Source: Embiotoca jacksoni (taxonomy: Eukaryota; Chordata; Actinopteri; Embiotocidae). Taken from it: a DNA stretch of 64,000 nt. Made by a program: the position numbers and the translations under genes. The notes beneath the pieces are model-generated. The model ran no database searches, had not been told where the DNA came from, and was given only the letters and a program-made list of their open reading frames with translations. How positions within the stretch are numbered: position 1 is the stretch's first letter; each line of letters opens with the position of its first letter. Where the stretch lies: assembly GCA_022577435.1 (NCBI GenBank), contig JAKOON010000012.1, positions 14,367,585 to 14,431,584 of the forward strand, given 5' to 3'. Shown piece by piece: positions 1-12,572 of the stretch.

Positions 1-442
1 TTGTCAAAGTCCAGAAACATATACTCTAGTAAGAAATTATGACCTGAAAATGACATGAACACTCATTTACTCTAACAATATCACAAGTATTGCCTTCCTT
101 CTGACAATACAGCCACTACATATCTTTGCTTCACTTGTTTATGTTGTAATTAGGTCACTTTATGGCTGCGATGACTGAAACTGCATCATCCGTCTTGATA
201 CTTTTTTTCCTTCATTTATTTTTCAAGGGGAGAAAGGGAAGAGAGTTTAAGCAGTCTGACCTGGTCTAGACGCTGTCTTCTGCTGACAGGACTTTGCGTC
301 ACCTGTTATCAAACACACACACACACACACACACGCACACACACGCACACACACGCACACACAGCCCCCCATTCTCATGAGGCAGGCTGACACACACAGT
401 CCCCACTGTTTCTATCACAGCCATTGCTGCAGATACACACAA

Positions 443-486
<44 letters not shown>

Positions 487-1947
487 GTGGGGGCAACAGA
501 AACTTGATATCTCCCCTGTAGAGCCCCAGATTAGGCCCAGGAGACAGGCTACGTCTGGGCTTACACACACACACACACACACGGACACACATATCCAAAA
601 AACACACACGCGGGTCAGCCTGCAGACCATAGAGACAGATACTTCATATATCAGACTTGCCTGGCCTCAAACGTTTATTTTGGCACGGCGCTCTGTCAAG
701 CACGCAGTCAAGCACACCGACGAGATGAGTAGCAAAACCAAATGTGCGAACATGATGACACAAATGTATGCATGTGCTCATACACAAGACCACACACATT
801 CATGCAAATGTACTAATGCATACAGAAATTGCCATGAAACCAAAGACAAAGCTTTGTGTTTGTCTCCCGTACACTCAAACTAAACACCAGAAGATGCAGG
901 ATTATCTCATCTCCTCCTCGGTCTTGTAATCAGTGACCAGAAAGAGTTCCAGCCCTGCAGGCTGTTTTTTCCCCCGACGCCCCGTTGCTGCACCGGCCTG
1001 TTGTGGTTCATACCTTTACAGACAAACACCTGCACTCATAGTCAGCACTTCACTTTCTGCTAATGCACAGAACATTTAACAATACACAACTTTGTCTTCA
1101 ACAGAGCCATCATATTACAGCCACTTTATAAAAGAGCTCACCACTGTCAGTTGTGGTTTACCATGTCCCAGCTGTTTGGGAGGAAAAGCCTCAACACACC
1201 TGTGTACTGCTCTGACTGTCGTTCACACAGGTGATTAGACAAAGAGGAGGGTGTTTTATAGGAGTGGGAATGCTGCAGTGCTAAAGGGAAATGCCGCAAG
1301 ATAGAAAACCAAAGTGGAAAAGTCCTTTGTGAGCCAGTCGACGGGAGTCCAACTGAAAGTGCTACAGACACACTGCAGGATTTTTAAAGCTTTTAGCAGC
1401 TCGTGAAACTGATTAATGAGCAGTCATCTAAAACTGTCAGCATCAGGTTTACATTTCCCCTCAATGAAGTCACAAAGTTTAATTATGTGCAGTTGTTAGA
1501 TTTTATAAAATGTAATCAGGTAATGGTAATCTCTCTTTGCTTCACATTGTTTGGTTCCTAAGTAGCCCAACAGTAGATTTACGTGTTGTAATTTGTGCTC
1601 ACAATAAACCTCGATTGTGCAGTTGTGTTTTATGGTACAAACCTGCCACCTAGTGGTACAAACAAAACAGAATTTAAGACAAAAACTGTGTATGAGGAGA
1701 AAGTTCTCTTTCAATCTCATTTTAAAGTATAAATATTGATGTGCAAAGGCATATTTTTAAACAGTTAAAACAATAATTCATCAAAGGACAGCATCACAAA
1801 TCAGCCCACTTTACTGAGGCTGGATGTTACTTTGAGAGGCTACGACAGAACCTGACTGTAGCTGTGTTATCACTGAAAAACATTCATATTATAATTATTA
1901 TCATATTATTCACATTAGCCGATGATACCAGATGTCAGTTTACTCAC
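1..1947. other. Flank 3' of TRMT11 exon 11; no gene recognised
   Basis: This stretch lies downstream of the last TRMT11 exon I can see. It holds interrupted (CA)n tracts at about 312-364, 435-482 and 563-584, and otherwise AT-rich sequence. The missing 3' exons of TRMT11 should lie here or beyond the left edge, but translating the minus strand gave nothing like the expected C-terminus (the region after the YWLPVYRPE block). The open frames across the CA tracts are low-complexity artefacts. Confidence 0.5.
312..584. repeat. Cluster of interrupted (CA)n microsatellites
   Basis: Three runs of CA dinucleotides (about 312-364, 435-482, 563-584) are separated by unique sequence. The first is interrupted by CG steps. 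They create spurious Thr/His-rich and Cys/Val-rich frames on opposite strands. Confidence 0.9.
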
Positions 1948-3810
1948 TCCGGCCTGTAGACAGGCAGCCAGTAGACGAGCCTCCCGCCCATGACCATGTG
2001 GTGAGCAGAGAAGTTCAACAGATCTGTGAAGATGTCGCTCAGGTGGTACGCCTGTGAGACGGGGACGTGAGAATCCACATAGCTGTGCAGGAGATTAAAT
2101 GAAATACAAGGTTGATTTTTAGAAGTTTTATAGATATATATATATATATATATATATATAATTGTCTAACGGGATGAAACTGTTGATAATTTGTTCTTTT
2201 TTGATTTGAAACTAATGCCAAAGTTAAAAAGTTGCTGTTGGATTTAACAGGAACTTAATCTAGATTTTTCTTTAGTTACTTTTATGTTCATGTTTTAAGC
2301 CTTTAAAAACTGTGCCTAGTTAATTGATGTCAGAGATGCAGGCCAAGATAATAAGCCAATATACGTTGGTGGAATAACAGGGGAACTTACGTGCCGTCAG
2401 GAGGTTTGGTGATGTCCTTGTGGGAGCCAGTTCTCCTCGTAGACTCACGGATACCATATGGAGCTGACAACACAAAGATCACATAAAATCAAAAAGCAAG
2501 AGAAGGTCATCCCATCATAAGAAGACGTTAAAAATCCTGTCATGATAATGGGGGTAAACGCAGAGTGTCAAACCCCAAACATTTTTTGGGGGGAAATGTA
2601 TGAATGAAAGCAATCAAAAAGTTGCAAGACTGGTTTTGTTCCATGGGAAAGAAGTACAGCACCGTGCAGCACACGTAGCAGGAGGAAGCTTAAACCTATG
2701 GAGTAGGTACTCACATTTCCATTGCTTTATCAACATCAGCACCTGAGTTACAGGTATTTTTGAGACCACTGATGTGCGCATTTGCAATTTCACCATCAAC
2801 ATGAGCTGAGAGTGCACAGACATTTTTTTTATCAAACTGAGGAAATCAGCAACATCGACCCTAGAAATGCTTCAGAAAGTCTACAGCAATAAAGCAATAA
2901 GCCCGGTGAGGTGTTTTGAGGGACATTAACATTTCAAGAGGGGCAGAATGTCACTGTCCAAGACACAAGAAGGCACATCAGGTCAGGATTGCAAATAGGT
3001 TGGTTTCTTTTACATTAGTTTGGTTGTACACTGTGAATTCTTCCCTCAAGGTCAGACTGTCAACACAGAGTTGTACTGTGATGGTTTGAAGTTTCTGAGG
3101 GAAAACATTGATGCACACAACCTGATCTGTGGCATGATGGCACTTTGGTTCTCCAACATGACAACTCTCTGGCTCACGGCAAATTGAAAACACGCAACTC
3201 TCTTGCCCTCAACAACACAATCGTTTCCCCCACCAACTCAAAATGCAGTCAAACCAATCTAAAAGAAAAACAGACGGAGTAACACAAAAGCTGTGAACCT
3301 GTGGTACACGTTTTGATACTCAGTGGTTTATGTTGGGAACATACGGTCAGTGATGATGGCATCAAACAGAGCAGCCTCCCTCCACACAGGCTTGGACGCA
3401 TCAGACACCATCACGTCCAAATACATCTTTTCTTTCCCGTACTGTCGCAGGTTGGCTCTGATATTCTCATCTGGTCCTCGCCACTCCTGGTTTTTACGGC
3501 TCGACCGACCTACAGGACAATAGTAATCAACTCAGATCACTGGGTTTCTGTACACAGATGATCGGAAGTAGCATTTGGAAGCTTCAATTCAAATCTACAT
3601 TCAAAAGTATAAAATAAAGGTGCAATCCTAAAATATAAGAGACTACAGTTGGTGTGACATGTAAGCTTTGATGGACAATACTTACCTTTGCCATGGATAG
3701 TGTTGTAATCGATATCTGTTCCACAAACATATGCTCCGAAATGAGAGCATGCTACCAACAAGCTCCCTGCAACAGATCAGGACAAAGAATGGAGATCACT
3801 GACTAATAAA

Positions 3811-3888
<78 letters not shown>

Positions 3889-6000
3889 GCGTGCGTGTGT
3901 GTGTGAGAGAGAGAGGGGGGCGGGGGGGCTGTGACACTATAAACCTACCTGTGCCCACAAATGGGTCAAAAATGAGGTCGTTCTCTTTGGCCTTGGCGTG
4001 GTTGGCCATGATGAACGAGAGGCCGGCGTCCATGCTGGTGTTTCCTATGAAGTGTCTGTTCTTGACACTGTGGGAGCGAATCAGTTCACGCTGACCGTCC
4101 GCTATCTGGTGTGGAAGGATAACAAGTGTTCAGCTCCAGATCACTTCTCATCAGTTTCCTGTGAGGAAAGAGTCACATGTTTCTCACCCATCTGCCGAAG
4201 TAGATGTAGTTGGGATGCTCGGGGATGTCGTTTGGGTCTGTGCCGTAATCCTCCAACAGACAGAAGATGTGATGAGGGCTCGTCAGGCTCACTGAGCCCT
4301 CTAAGGGAAGATACTCCAAGGCCTGGTGAAAAAATACAAAACATGACAGTCTGTACACATATTCAAAGATGATGACACACATGCATGTAAATACTCACGT
4401 CGATCCTTTTGATTCTCTCTGCAAACAGCAAAGTCTTGTTGAAAGTGTAGACGTTGATTCTGTATGTGGAGTCTTTGTGCATGAACGGTCTCTGTCGGGG
4501 AAAATTAGAGGAAGAGTACAAACAGAAATGAAGCATTTTAAAGTATACTAACACTATACGTGTCAGCATGTCTGCAGGGATTAATCTGTCCAGAACAACA
4601 GGACTTGAAGCTGTGGCGTCACAAACCATGTTCTCTGACGGGTACTTCATGAGGGATGTTCTGAGTTCACTGTGTGTTTGTCCGTGGCCCCACAGTTCAA
4701 AAGCAGACCTGGTGGGACAATGCAACATGAACCAGAGCGTTATCTCTGACACTGAAATACCAAGGTACTCAAATACTTTTGTACTAAAAACACAATGAGA
4801 ATATGATACAATGTTCTAGTAATGTCATCAGCAGGATTTCTGTTTGTTCCCAGAACCTTTTAAAGAAAAGGATTTTCTAAAAAATATAAAACTATTTTGT
4901 GATAACATTCTTAAAATGTTTTTAGAGAACGTTGTTCTACTTTTAAAGATGAACACTCTGGGAACAAACAAAAAAAAACCTTCCAATTGAAAAAATGACT
5001 AGGACACAGGATCATTTCTAGCTGGGTAATGAAGTCACAGACCCAGCAGGATGGCAGCATGTGCAGCATGTTCTGTCCATCAAATAGGAATTATAAAGTC
5101 ATTCCAGGACCACAGATGCTGAGCCATCACTTCCCCTCCTGCAGAGATAAAACACTTACTTTGCACAAACGGATCGGGCCATGATACTGCGGACATCCTC
5201 CTCAGACAAATCATTCAGACACCAGAAAGGAGTCTACAGAGAAGAGGGAAGATGTGCAGTGTGGTTGGAAATATGGGTCTACCGAACAGAAACATTCAGC
5301 TGCCAATCAATGAGTTAGAAACAGCATGGCAAACAAAACGGGAAAGACAGGAGTGAATAATTTGACTTTCAAACCTTTTCTTTGAAGTTTTCACAAGGGT
5401 GGAATGGTTTTGCTCTGAGAGCCAGCAGAGCCTTTATTTCCTACAAGAATCAGCACATAAACAATGAGTACGGCTTTACTTTCTATTGGACAACATCACA
5501 TGTCAAAGGAAGATTAGTGGATGTATGATGCACTTTATAAGGACTGCAAATTCACAACAGGCAGATGGAAGGGGAAGCTTTGAAAATACTGGATCATAAA
5601 ATGTACATCATGCAATGGGATCTTTCCCTGCCAGCAGATTCATGTTACCCAACATGCAGATTGGTTTTGATCCCATAGTAAGATTTACAAATAGAAAAAT
5701 AGTGCAAACGTAAGCTACTTCACAGAGGGAGTTTAGGTAGAGACATGTGCTGACGTGGTATTATCGAGCTCCACATACAGATGAGTTCACAGTTTGAAGT
5801 AGCAGGTATCAAACACAGCAGCGTGAGAGGACGGATTCTGGTCTGACACAACCTGATCGTCTCAGGGAAAGTTAAACATGCACACTGAAAGCTAGAAACA
5901 GAGGGGATAAGAAGAAAGTTACCGGTAACCTGAAGTCCAGGTTATCTTGAGCCAGATGTAACAAATATTGGAGGCATGATCGACCGCCAGAGGTGGCCAT
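1948..6000 (-). CDS. trmt11: tRNA (guanine-N2-)-methyltransferase TRMT11, 3'-incomplete
   Basis: This is the catalytic subunit homologous to yeast Trm11, which with TRMT112 forms N2-methylguanosine at position 10 of tRNAs. Eleven exons were read on the minus strand, each with GT donor and AG acceptor: 5923-6000, 5375-5440, 5160-5233, 4627-4708, 4399-4491, 4188-4322, 3949-4105, 3686-3766, 3345-3509, 2391-2463 and 1948-2082. They join in phase to 379 codons plus two bases. The start (MATSGGRSCLQYLLHLAQ) is the first ATG of exon 1 and matches the human start region. The SAM-binding motif DPFVGTG lies at residues 223-229 and the catalytic DPPYG at 310-314, with TDIDYNT between them. Human TRMT11 has about 463 residues, so roughly 80 C-terminal residues are missing, most likely to the left of the window. 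Exons 1-11 show no frameshift or nonsense codon. Confidence 0.95.
2134..2160. repeat. (TA)n microsatellite in TRMT11 intron 10
   Basis: A short pure TA run lies between TRMT11 exons 10 and 11. Confidence 0.85.
3811..3905. repeat. (GT)n microsatellite filling half of TRMT11 intron 7
   Basis: About 95 bases of GT with a few CG interruptions, followed by GA and G runs. They sit inside the 182-bp intron between exons 7 and 8, so on the transcribed strand the intron is about half (CA)n. Confidence 0.9.
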
Positions 6001-7064
6001 TTTTATGTTGTGGGTTCAAAATACGTCCGGCTTGAAACAGGGCTCAGGCACATGGTACCGGTTAGGGACAACGTTACCATAAACGGAAGAAAAATGTGGT
6101 ATCATATTATTTCAATGGTATACACTGCCTGAAATTAATTTTTGTAATGAGTTTGTTTTATATCCACATTGGTATGAATATCTTCAGGATCATAAAAGCT
6201 GTTATTTGAGACTTTTAGTATAATTTGGTGACTTTATCTAAATTAAAATGCCCACTGCCCAAATAACTTTCATAATGTTGGGTATTTTCTATGTTTAATT
6301 TAACCAAATCTATTTCATGTTATGTATGCAACTTTTTGTCATCAATGACTAGCTATAATTGGCATGCGTGCGTGGATAACCTCGCCCCTGTCCACGGTGT
6401 AATCTGCTTTACTTCAGACACTTTGTCACGCTCCCTCCAGGCAGCGATTGGCTGTCCGGGTTGTCCCTACCAGTCCACTGGCCGAGATACATGTCCATCA
6501 CAGTGGTTTTGCCTGCTGACAGAAAGGCATCCGCACTCTTGCTACTGTCAGCATTGCTGCAGTGTTGTTAAATTGTGTCACATAGTTGCAGTGTAAACAG
6601 GATTTTGTGCACTTTGGCTGCGATGACGAGTTCCTGCAGGTGAAAGGAGGATCGAGTCAGTGTGTCACATGTAAGTTGGATCATGTTTGATTCACTGTTT
6701 ACTCCAAATTTCTGAGATCTTACATGAACTTTGAGGCACTTTACAAAGCAGGATGTTCACTTCTTTTGGTTTCGATGATGAATTGATGTTTATTCTTTTA
6801 GATATGTTCTCATTTCTTTAGTTTTATGAATTTTCAGCTGAATTTGCTGATCAAACAGTGGTCAACACTGTCAATCGTCATTGGGCTCTTAGTCATCTGT
6901 TACTATTTACAGCTGGATCACAACAGTTGATTATTTTGATGATTCTTGGTAGCATTTTTTTTTTTTCATGAATAAACCTGTACAAACATTAAAACAATAA
7001 AAATGGTATTCCTGTGTGTACAAATGGTCAAAGCTATATAATCTCATCCTGAACAGAGCCAGCG
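6001..7064. promoter_or_regulatory. Divergent intergenic region of TRMT11 and the ABRA-like gene
   Basis: TRMT11 reads left from 6000 and the costars gene reads right from 7065, so about 1 kb separates two divergent start codons. A good donor context (CACAT then GTAAGT) at 6670/6671, and an acceptor-like CTGAACAG about ten bases before the 7065 ATG, suggest a noncoding first exon ending at 6670. No clear TATA box was seen for either gene. The open frame at 6291-6596 has no family resemblance. Confidence 0.45.
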
Positions 7065-7589
7065 ATGGGGACAAACAGCCAGAACGCCACTATCATGGAA
7101 ACAGAGGATGATGCCCAAACTTCTGCTCAGTTAAATGATGACGCCACAGCGTGCATTGTCTCTGTGAAAGGCCTGAAGGAGAACTGGCAGAAGTGGTCCA
7201 ATGAGCACCAGGAGTACCAGAAGCACAACCCCTTCAGTCATGACACCAGAGCAAGCGTGGTGGTCCCTCAGAGAGGGCGGGATGACTATGGAAGACCCCT
7301 GCAGGGGTCCATGACAGAGCAACGTGGGAAGGACGCTCACTCACACATCAGCAGAGAGGTTCAGGAGCTGTGCGAGGTGATAAAAAACATTGGAGAGCCC
7401 AGAGACAAAGATGGAGACCGGAAAGTGATCACAGTAGAATTCGCGAAGCTGTTTGAGCATTATGTGACTATCTCCAATAAACTGGTGGGGACTCTCCTCC
7501 GAGCGAGGAAACAGAGACTGGTGGAGTTTGAGGGAGAGATGCTGTGGCAGGGGAAGGATGATCATGTCGTTATCACTCTGCTGCAGTGA
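7065..7589 (+). CDS. ABRA-like costars-domain protein (actin-binding Rho-activating protein-like)
   Basis: The product has 174 residues in one coding exon. The C-terminal ~80 residues (from about 93) are a costars domain: REVQELCEVI, then KLFEHYVTISNKLVGTLLRA, then FEGEMLWQGKDDHVVITLLQ at the end. The central WQKWSNEHQEYQKHNPFS block and the YGRP motif match the region before the costars domain in ABRA/STARS. That combination separates it from ABRACL, an ~81-residue costars-only protein. ABRA binds actin and promotes Rho-dependent SRF signalling in muscle; this role is inferred for the shorter product. Human ABRA is about twice as long, so the long N-terminal region is absent or very short here. 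The ATG follows a likely splice acceptor, so it is taken as the start. Whether it is a true abra orthologue or an ancient duplicate cannot be settled from this window. Confidence 0.88.
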   Translation: MGTNSQNATIMETEDDAQTSAQLNDDATACIVSVKGLKENWQKWSNEHQEYQKHNPFSHDTRASVVVPQRGRDDYGRPLQGSMTEQRGKDAHSHISREVQELCEVIKNIGEPRDKDGDRKVITVEFAKLFEHYVTISNKLVGTLLRARKQRLVEFEGEMLWQGKDDHVVITLLQ

Positions 7590-8651
7590 CCAGGAACTTG
7601 GGATTAGTGTTGATGCCATGACTCATGCCACATGCAGAACATGCAAGTACACAGCTGCTTCATGGAAGGGCTCACTGTGATAGACAGGTCGGGACTGAAC
7701 TAAATGTATATGATTTGCTTGAAGGAAAAAAAAATGACAGATGATCAGTGATCGGTACTGAAAAAGCTTTGATGCTAAATACTCCTTTCTTTTACATTCA
7801 AGGCATACAAGTGCATTTTCTCTTATTGATAAAAACTTAATATATGCAATAATATATGTGAGTTTTCAAAGCAACAGCACTCAAGTAAAACCAAATTACT
7901 TGAACCTTCACTGGAGGTGCATCAGTCAAAACATAACAATATGTCAGACATACTGTAAACCTGTTTAGGAGAAGTTGACCCTGATATTTCACATCTTTGT
8001 AGCAGTGTTGGCCGGGGTAAATTTCTTGGTCGAGAAATGTACAATGGTACATGATGTCATCTAGATTTCACTCGTTGTTGCTCAGCTACACTCACTCTAC
8101 ATAACTTTGGTGAAAGAGAACCAGCCACACCTGAGTCCCTTTTGTTCCATTTCCTCCACCAGTATTGTAACCTGGTGAAAGTGGAGGAGCGAGCAGCTGA
8201 AACAAAGTCCGACTGGTGAATGAGACAAAACCAACGTAGAACACGAGGCTGCCTGTGACAGATAATATGGGTGTTATAGGATGACCTCGATCCGACTTGG
8301 CCCGGGAGCTTCAGGTCATGTATTTATTACAAGTGGGCTTTGTAATGAGGCAGTCTTGTTAAAGTTTGAAACTCAGTCGAGCTGAATCACACTGAGACAG
8401 ATACAAAATAAATACATGCTGTTTTAATGAGAACTCCATAGTCCAGAACTGACTGATACATGCTATGATACCAGCTGCTATTAAACGTAATGGACATGTT
8501 TTTTAACATAAGATAATAGTGGATTAATCAACTAGCAAGGACTGCTTAGGTAATCATAATAAAGAAAAGAAACTGTATCCTGTCTGTTATTGTGTTACTG
8601 CAGGTGCTTTGAGGACTGTAAGCACTGACTGGTGGAGTTAAACTGGGAGAG

Positions 8652-8725
<74 letters not shown>

Positions 8726-9708
8726 CCAACACTGAGGTATTACAAAGGCACTGAGAAGCAACAATATATTATTTATTCTGAATGAAAGTCATTCTTAAAG
8801 TGCATACCTGTTTGAACAGAACAAAGTGTTTTTGTTTTTACATTCTGTAAATATTGTCCAGCATATCACATATCTTATCTGACGTTTACACGACATCAAC
8901 TCAAACATGAGGGTGCGCATGTATCAACGAATACATCATTGTACCTCAGTATTTGTTCAGATCATGAAGTGTATGTACTTTCAGAGAATTAGTTAGTGGC
9001 TTCCACTTTAAAGGAGTCATGTAAATACTTCATGAAGATGTTAGTCCATGCTTTGACACTTGTCAGCTATTCTGCAGAAACAACACAGCTGAAATGAGCA
9101 ATGTATACACAGTTGACACACATTAGTATGTCCCAATATGAATTATACAAACTTTTCTTGCAGTTTTAAATATAGTTCAGAGTTTACATGCAGAAAATCT
9201 GACCTAAAAGATGCGAGAGTAGTCGTACATAATGGGAAATGAAACGGCTTGTTGGTGTTTCCGTGTCAAATACTGATGATGAAAATGACCATCTCAGGAA
9301 ATTTGTTGTTTGACTGCACTCACTTTCCCATTTAGTAGAAATTAAATATGAGAAGGATCTGAATCACATTGTATATAATCTTTGGTCCCTAAAATAAGTA
9401 GTAATAGTAGTTTTTTTCACAGCAGATTCCCTTTTCTGTAAAAACATTAAAAACTAAAATGTTCCTACAAAATCTGTGTGGTGTGTTTCAAGCAGCAAAA
9501 AAATCAGGCTTTCACTTGGCTTCAAGTCCCAAACATGTTCATACTAAAATTAAAAATCAAGTTGTCTCCTGTTGCAGTTATGTCACCAGTTTAAATACTG
9601 TAATTAGCTGTGACCAAACAGACCGTAAAGTAACGTGTCACCCATCCAACATAACATGTGTAAGAAGGTGGAGTCTCCTCATCTCAGTCACCCGGTGACA
9701 GGAAGTGA
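7590..9708. other. ABRA-like 3' UTR and convergent intergenic region
   Basis: The costars gene (+) and HINT3 (-) converge here. An AATAAA at 8407-8412 is a plausible poly(A) signal for the costars gene. No open frame with family resemblance was seen. A (GT)n tract lies at 8655-8722. Confidence 0.55.
8655..8722. repeat. (GT)n microsatellite
   Basis: A pure GT run of nearly 70 bases, preceded by a short GA run. Confidence 0.92.
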
Positions 9709-11700
9709 TCAGTTGGTCTCTCCTTTAGAGTTGAGAAGCTCAATCAGCTGGTCAGACTGTAACACATTAACAGAAGCGAACAGAATAGAAATCAGACTGA
9801 TAGCAAGATGTCTTGACCTTTAAACTCCACCCGGATGAACGCAGTCAGTGTCACTAACAGCAACTGAATATAACATTCATGTGTTGACAGTGCAGACCTA
9901 AAAGAAACTGTTGTCTAGTCAGTTACTTCTATAGTACCAGTTTTTATTCTGCAAATTCTTTATGCAGCACAGCAGAGCAGGGACTGGCTTTTATGTTTAA
10001 TGAAGAGCAAAAGGAAATTATCACCATGCTTTTCATAAACTCAGGAATCTGTCAAATGTTGAAACTCAACACTTACTGTGTACTTCTGAGTGGCTGAGGA
10101 GAGCTACAGTTTTCAGAACGACAAATACATTTGAATTATGTCAGTGGCCTCTAAAATCTTAAAACACTCTACCTGCAAGAAATAGTTTATAAGATTACTT
10201 TTCACGTTTGCCATTTTTACATTGCAAGTCAACAGTGAATTTAAGTATGATTCTGTTAACATGTCAGTCAAGTCTTACAAAATCGCATGTTTATTAAAGA
10301 AGCATGTGGCTTACTGTGATAAACCAATAGGAGTTGAGTCTGTAGAAGAGGCGGGCCATGAAGCCCATTTGACTGGCTGGTGCCAGGATATGCAGGTGTA
10401 GGTGTGTGACAGAACAGAATGGAGGCCAATGGAAACCAAACCTGCAGACAAAGGAGAGGACGTGAGCCAGTTTAAGTGCCAGATGCTCACAAGTTCTGTC
10501 AACAAAGAAAATGATGTTACCAAAGTAAATAATCAGTTTGTCAGTAACAGTTAAAGACTATTACAAGATTATCTATCACAAAGCAGCTCCATTAAATATT
10601 ATTGTTCACTTGGTAACACAAAAACTGAACTGAAAGGGACAAAAGCTGTCTGTAGTCACTTTGCAGCTCGTACATTCATGAGCAAAAACTACAAAGTAGC
10701 ATTAAGAGCTGTGCCGTATTAAATGTACCACTGAATGTTCTCACCTGACATCGCTGAGGTCTGTCACGTTGTTTTTGTGCAGGATCTCCTTCCCAGTCTC
10801 CACCATCCGCTTCACTAGACATGACAACAAGAACACGTCATCCTCTTAAAACATTTGCTGCTAAAATAAATAATCATTTTTATTGTTTATTGTTTTTTTT
10901 TTTACTTTGCAACTACTGTGTGCTTAATTCAGATGCAGGGTGTTTTACACGGTACAAGTCCCCGTCCACAGGGTTTAGATACTAATGCACGGTCAATCAT
11001 ATTGTCTGAATTGACTTTGACAATACACCTTTTCTCACGAGCATCAGTTAAAAGGACATTTAGTTTAAAGCGCACCCAAAGGCACATGCTCTTTGCTGAG
11101 AGATTTGCAGTTGCCAACATGTTTGGTTGGGACGACCAGGTAATGGTGCGGAGCTCCAGGTTTGATGTCTCTGAAACATGAGATCTCTTCATCCTGCAAC
11201 AGCAACAAAACACACGTTTCGTTTAAAAGATCTGTTTGTTGGTGAACCAAGATTTTCTAGGTTTATCTTAACTGCACGGAGTTTACATTTATTAATCACA
11301 CTAACACAGTACGTCCACATACATGTAAAACCCCTAATGTATGTTTGAATATGTATGAGACACACTTTATATCTTAGCAGACCAGCACCTTTACAACCAC
11401 AGCATTACATGAAATGTAAGTTAAACGATACAGTTGACTTTAACGAAATTAAACGTCAGCTACGTCTTCATAAAACCAGTTTTTTTTTTTTATTATTTAT
11501 TTCTACACGCTGCTGTCTCTGCTAGGTCACTATGCAACCCACTCGTCGCTTAATTATTACAATATTCTCACACAGTGAAGAAGCTCTGTGTCCAATTCAT
11601 TGTTCACAATCCGGCAGAAAATACATTTCTTGTCGTATCCTTCGTTTGGTACGCTGCTTGTTTTGGAAATGTCAACCTGGGCAGCCTGGACTTCAGCCAT
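9709..11700 (-). CDS. hint3: Histidine triad nucleotide-binding protein 3 (HINT3)
   Basis: HINT3 is a HIT-superfamily hydrolase acting on adenosine phosphoramidate and acyl-AMP substrates. Five exons on the minus strand join in frame: 11572-11700, 11076-11193, 10745-10814, 10315-10441 and 9709-9756, giving 163 residues and a TGA stop. The start MAEVQAAQ resembles the human MAEEQ start; an in-frame upstream ATG at 11748 is possible but less likely. Landmarks in order are CIFCRIV (residues 26-32), CFRDIKPGAPHHYLVVP, MVETGKEIL, and the histidine triad HLHLHIL at 119-125. The C-terminus NSYWFIT plus SDQLIELL matches the human end. The exon 2 donor reads GTGCGC, weaker than the others, but the phase across it is correct. 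TRMT11 and NCOA7 are its neighbours in human as well, which supports orthology. Confidence 0.95.
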
Positions 11701-11867
11701 TGTTGTCCTGTGACCTGTCAAAGAGCCAGACCTGTCACGTCGATCCAAGGCGCCATCGAGCTCACCAGGGGAAACTAAACGATTCTCGATCTGCAGAGCG
11801 AGTTAGGAAGACAATCGCCACCAGAGAGCGATGTGGTTTAACACAAATCCTTCCTGGTGACCAGCGT
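11701..11867 (-). promoter_or_regulatory. HINT3 5' flank
   Basis: Only about 170 bases separate the HINT3 start codon from the first recognisable LINE sequence, so the promoter must lie in this interval or within or beyond the element. No TATA box was seen. The segment contains several CpG steps. Confidence 0.35.
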
Positions 11868-12572
11868 TTTCATTAGAGAGCACAAAGTCTGTTTTCATAG
11901 TTATGCAGATGACACACAACTGTACATCGCCGTGGAACCAAACGATGACGCAGCCATGCGATCCGTCACCGAATGTCTTTTAGTAATAAATAAATAAATG
12001 GATGAGCAATAATTTCCTAAAATTAAACGAGGATAAAACAGAAATCCTGCTCGTCGGCACCAAAAACAAAAGAGAAATCGTGGAAAAAGATCTGGGGCAA
12101 CTAACTCCGTGGGTACGATCAGAGGTAACTAGTCTGGGTGTAATCTTAGACTCAGATCTAAGTTTTAAGGCCCACATTAACAGGGTGACCAAAACTTATT
12201 TTGTTCCACCTGAGAAACAAAGCCAAGGCTCAGCCTGAAGTTTATTCATGCCTTCATTTCTAGCCGACTGCACTACTGTTATGCACTTTTTATTGGCCGA
12301 CCAAAGAAAACAACAGAGACTTCAGCTCATCCAAAACTCTGCAGCTCGAGTATCAACCAGAACCAAGAGGAGAGAACATCAGTCCAGTTCTGGCTGCCTG
12401 TAAGACAAGACACAGGGGTGACCTTAAGGTCCTCCTCCTCACATACAAAGCTCTTAATGGGCTCAGACCGAGTTACATCTCTGACTCTGTGGTTAACTAT
12501 GTGCCTTCAAAAACAAAGTATTAGTAAAGAGTAAGAGTAAACTATTGTAAATAACATTTTATTGAATTGAGC
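11868..12572 (+). mobile_element. 5'-truncated L2-like LINE fragment (reverse transcriptase 3' part)
   Basis: Translation gives the reverse transcriptase active-site region SYADDTQLYI at about 11900-11930. It continues with FLKLNEDKTEILLVG and LGVILDSDLSFKAHI. After a frameshift near 12200 come the LHYCYALFIGRPKK-like and TYKALNGLRPSYISD blocks typical of the C-terminal end of L2-type pol. A TTTTATTGAATTGA tail follows near 12560. A short TAAA duplication interrupts the frame near 11985. The endonuclease and 5' part are missing, so the copy is dead. It was identified by motif, not by search. Confidence 0.8.

Noticed and set aside
377..883. 168-codon Thr/His-rich frame
   Set aside because: Driven by (CA)n tracts; no family resemblance, and the opposite strand is equally open.
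843..1010. Minus-strand tail reading ...LELFLVTDYKTEEEMR then stop, as a possible last exon of TRMT11
   Set aside because: The residues do not match the known TRMT11 C-terminus, and the frame runs into a stop just upstream of a doubtful AG acceptor. Not supportable as a gene.
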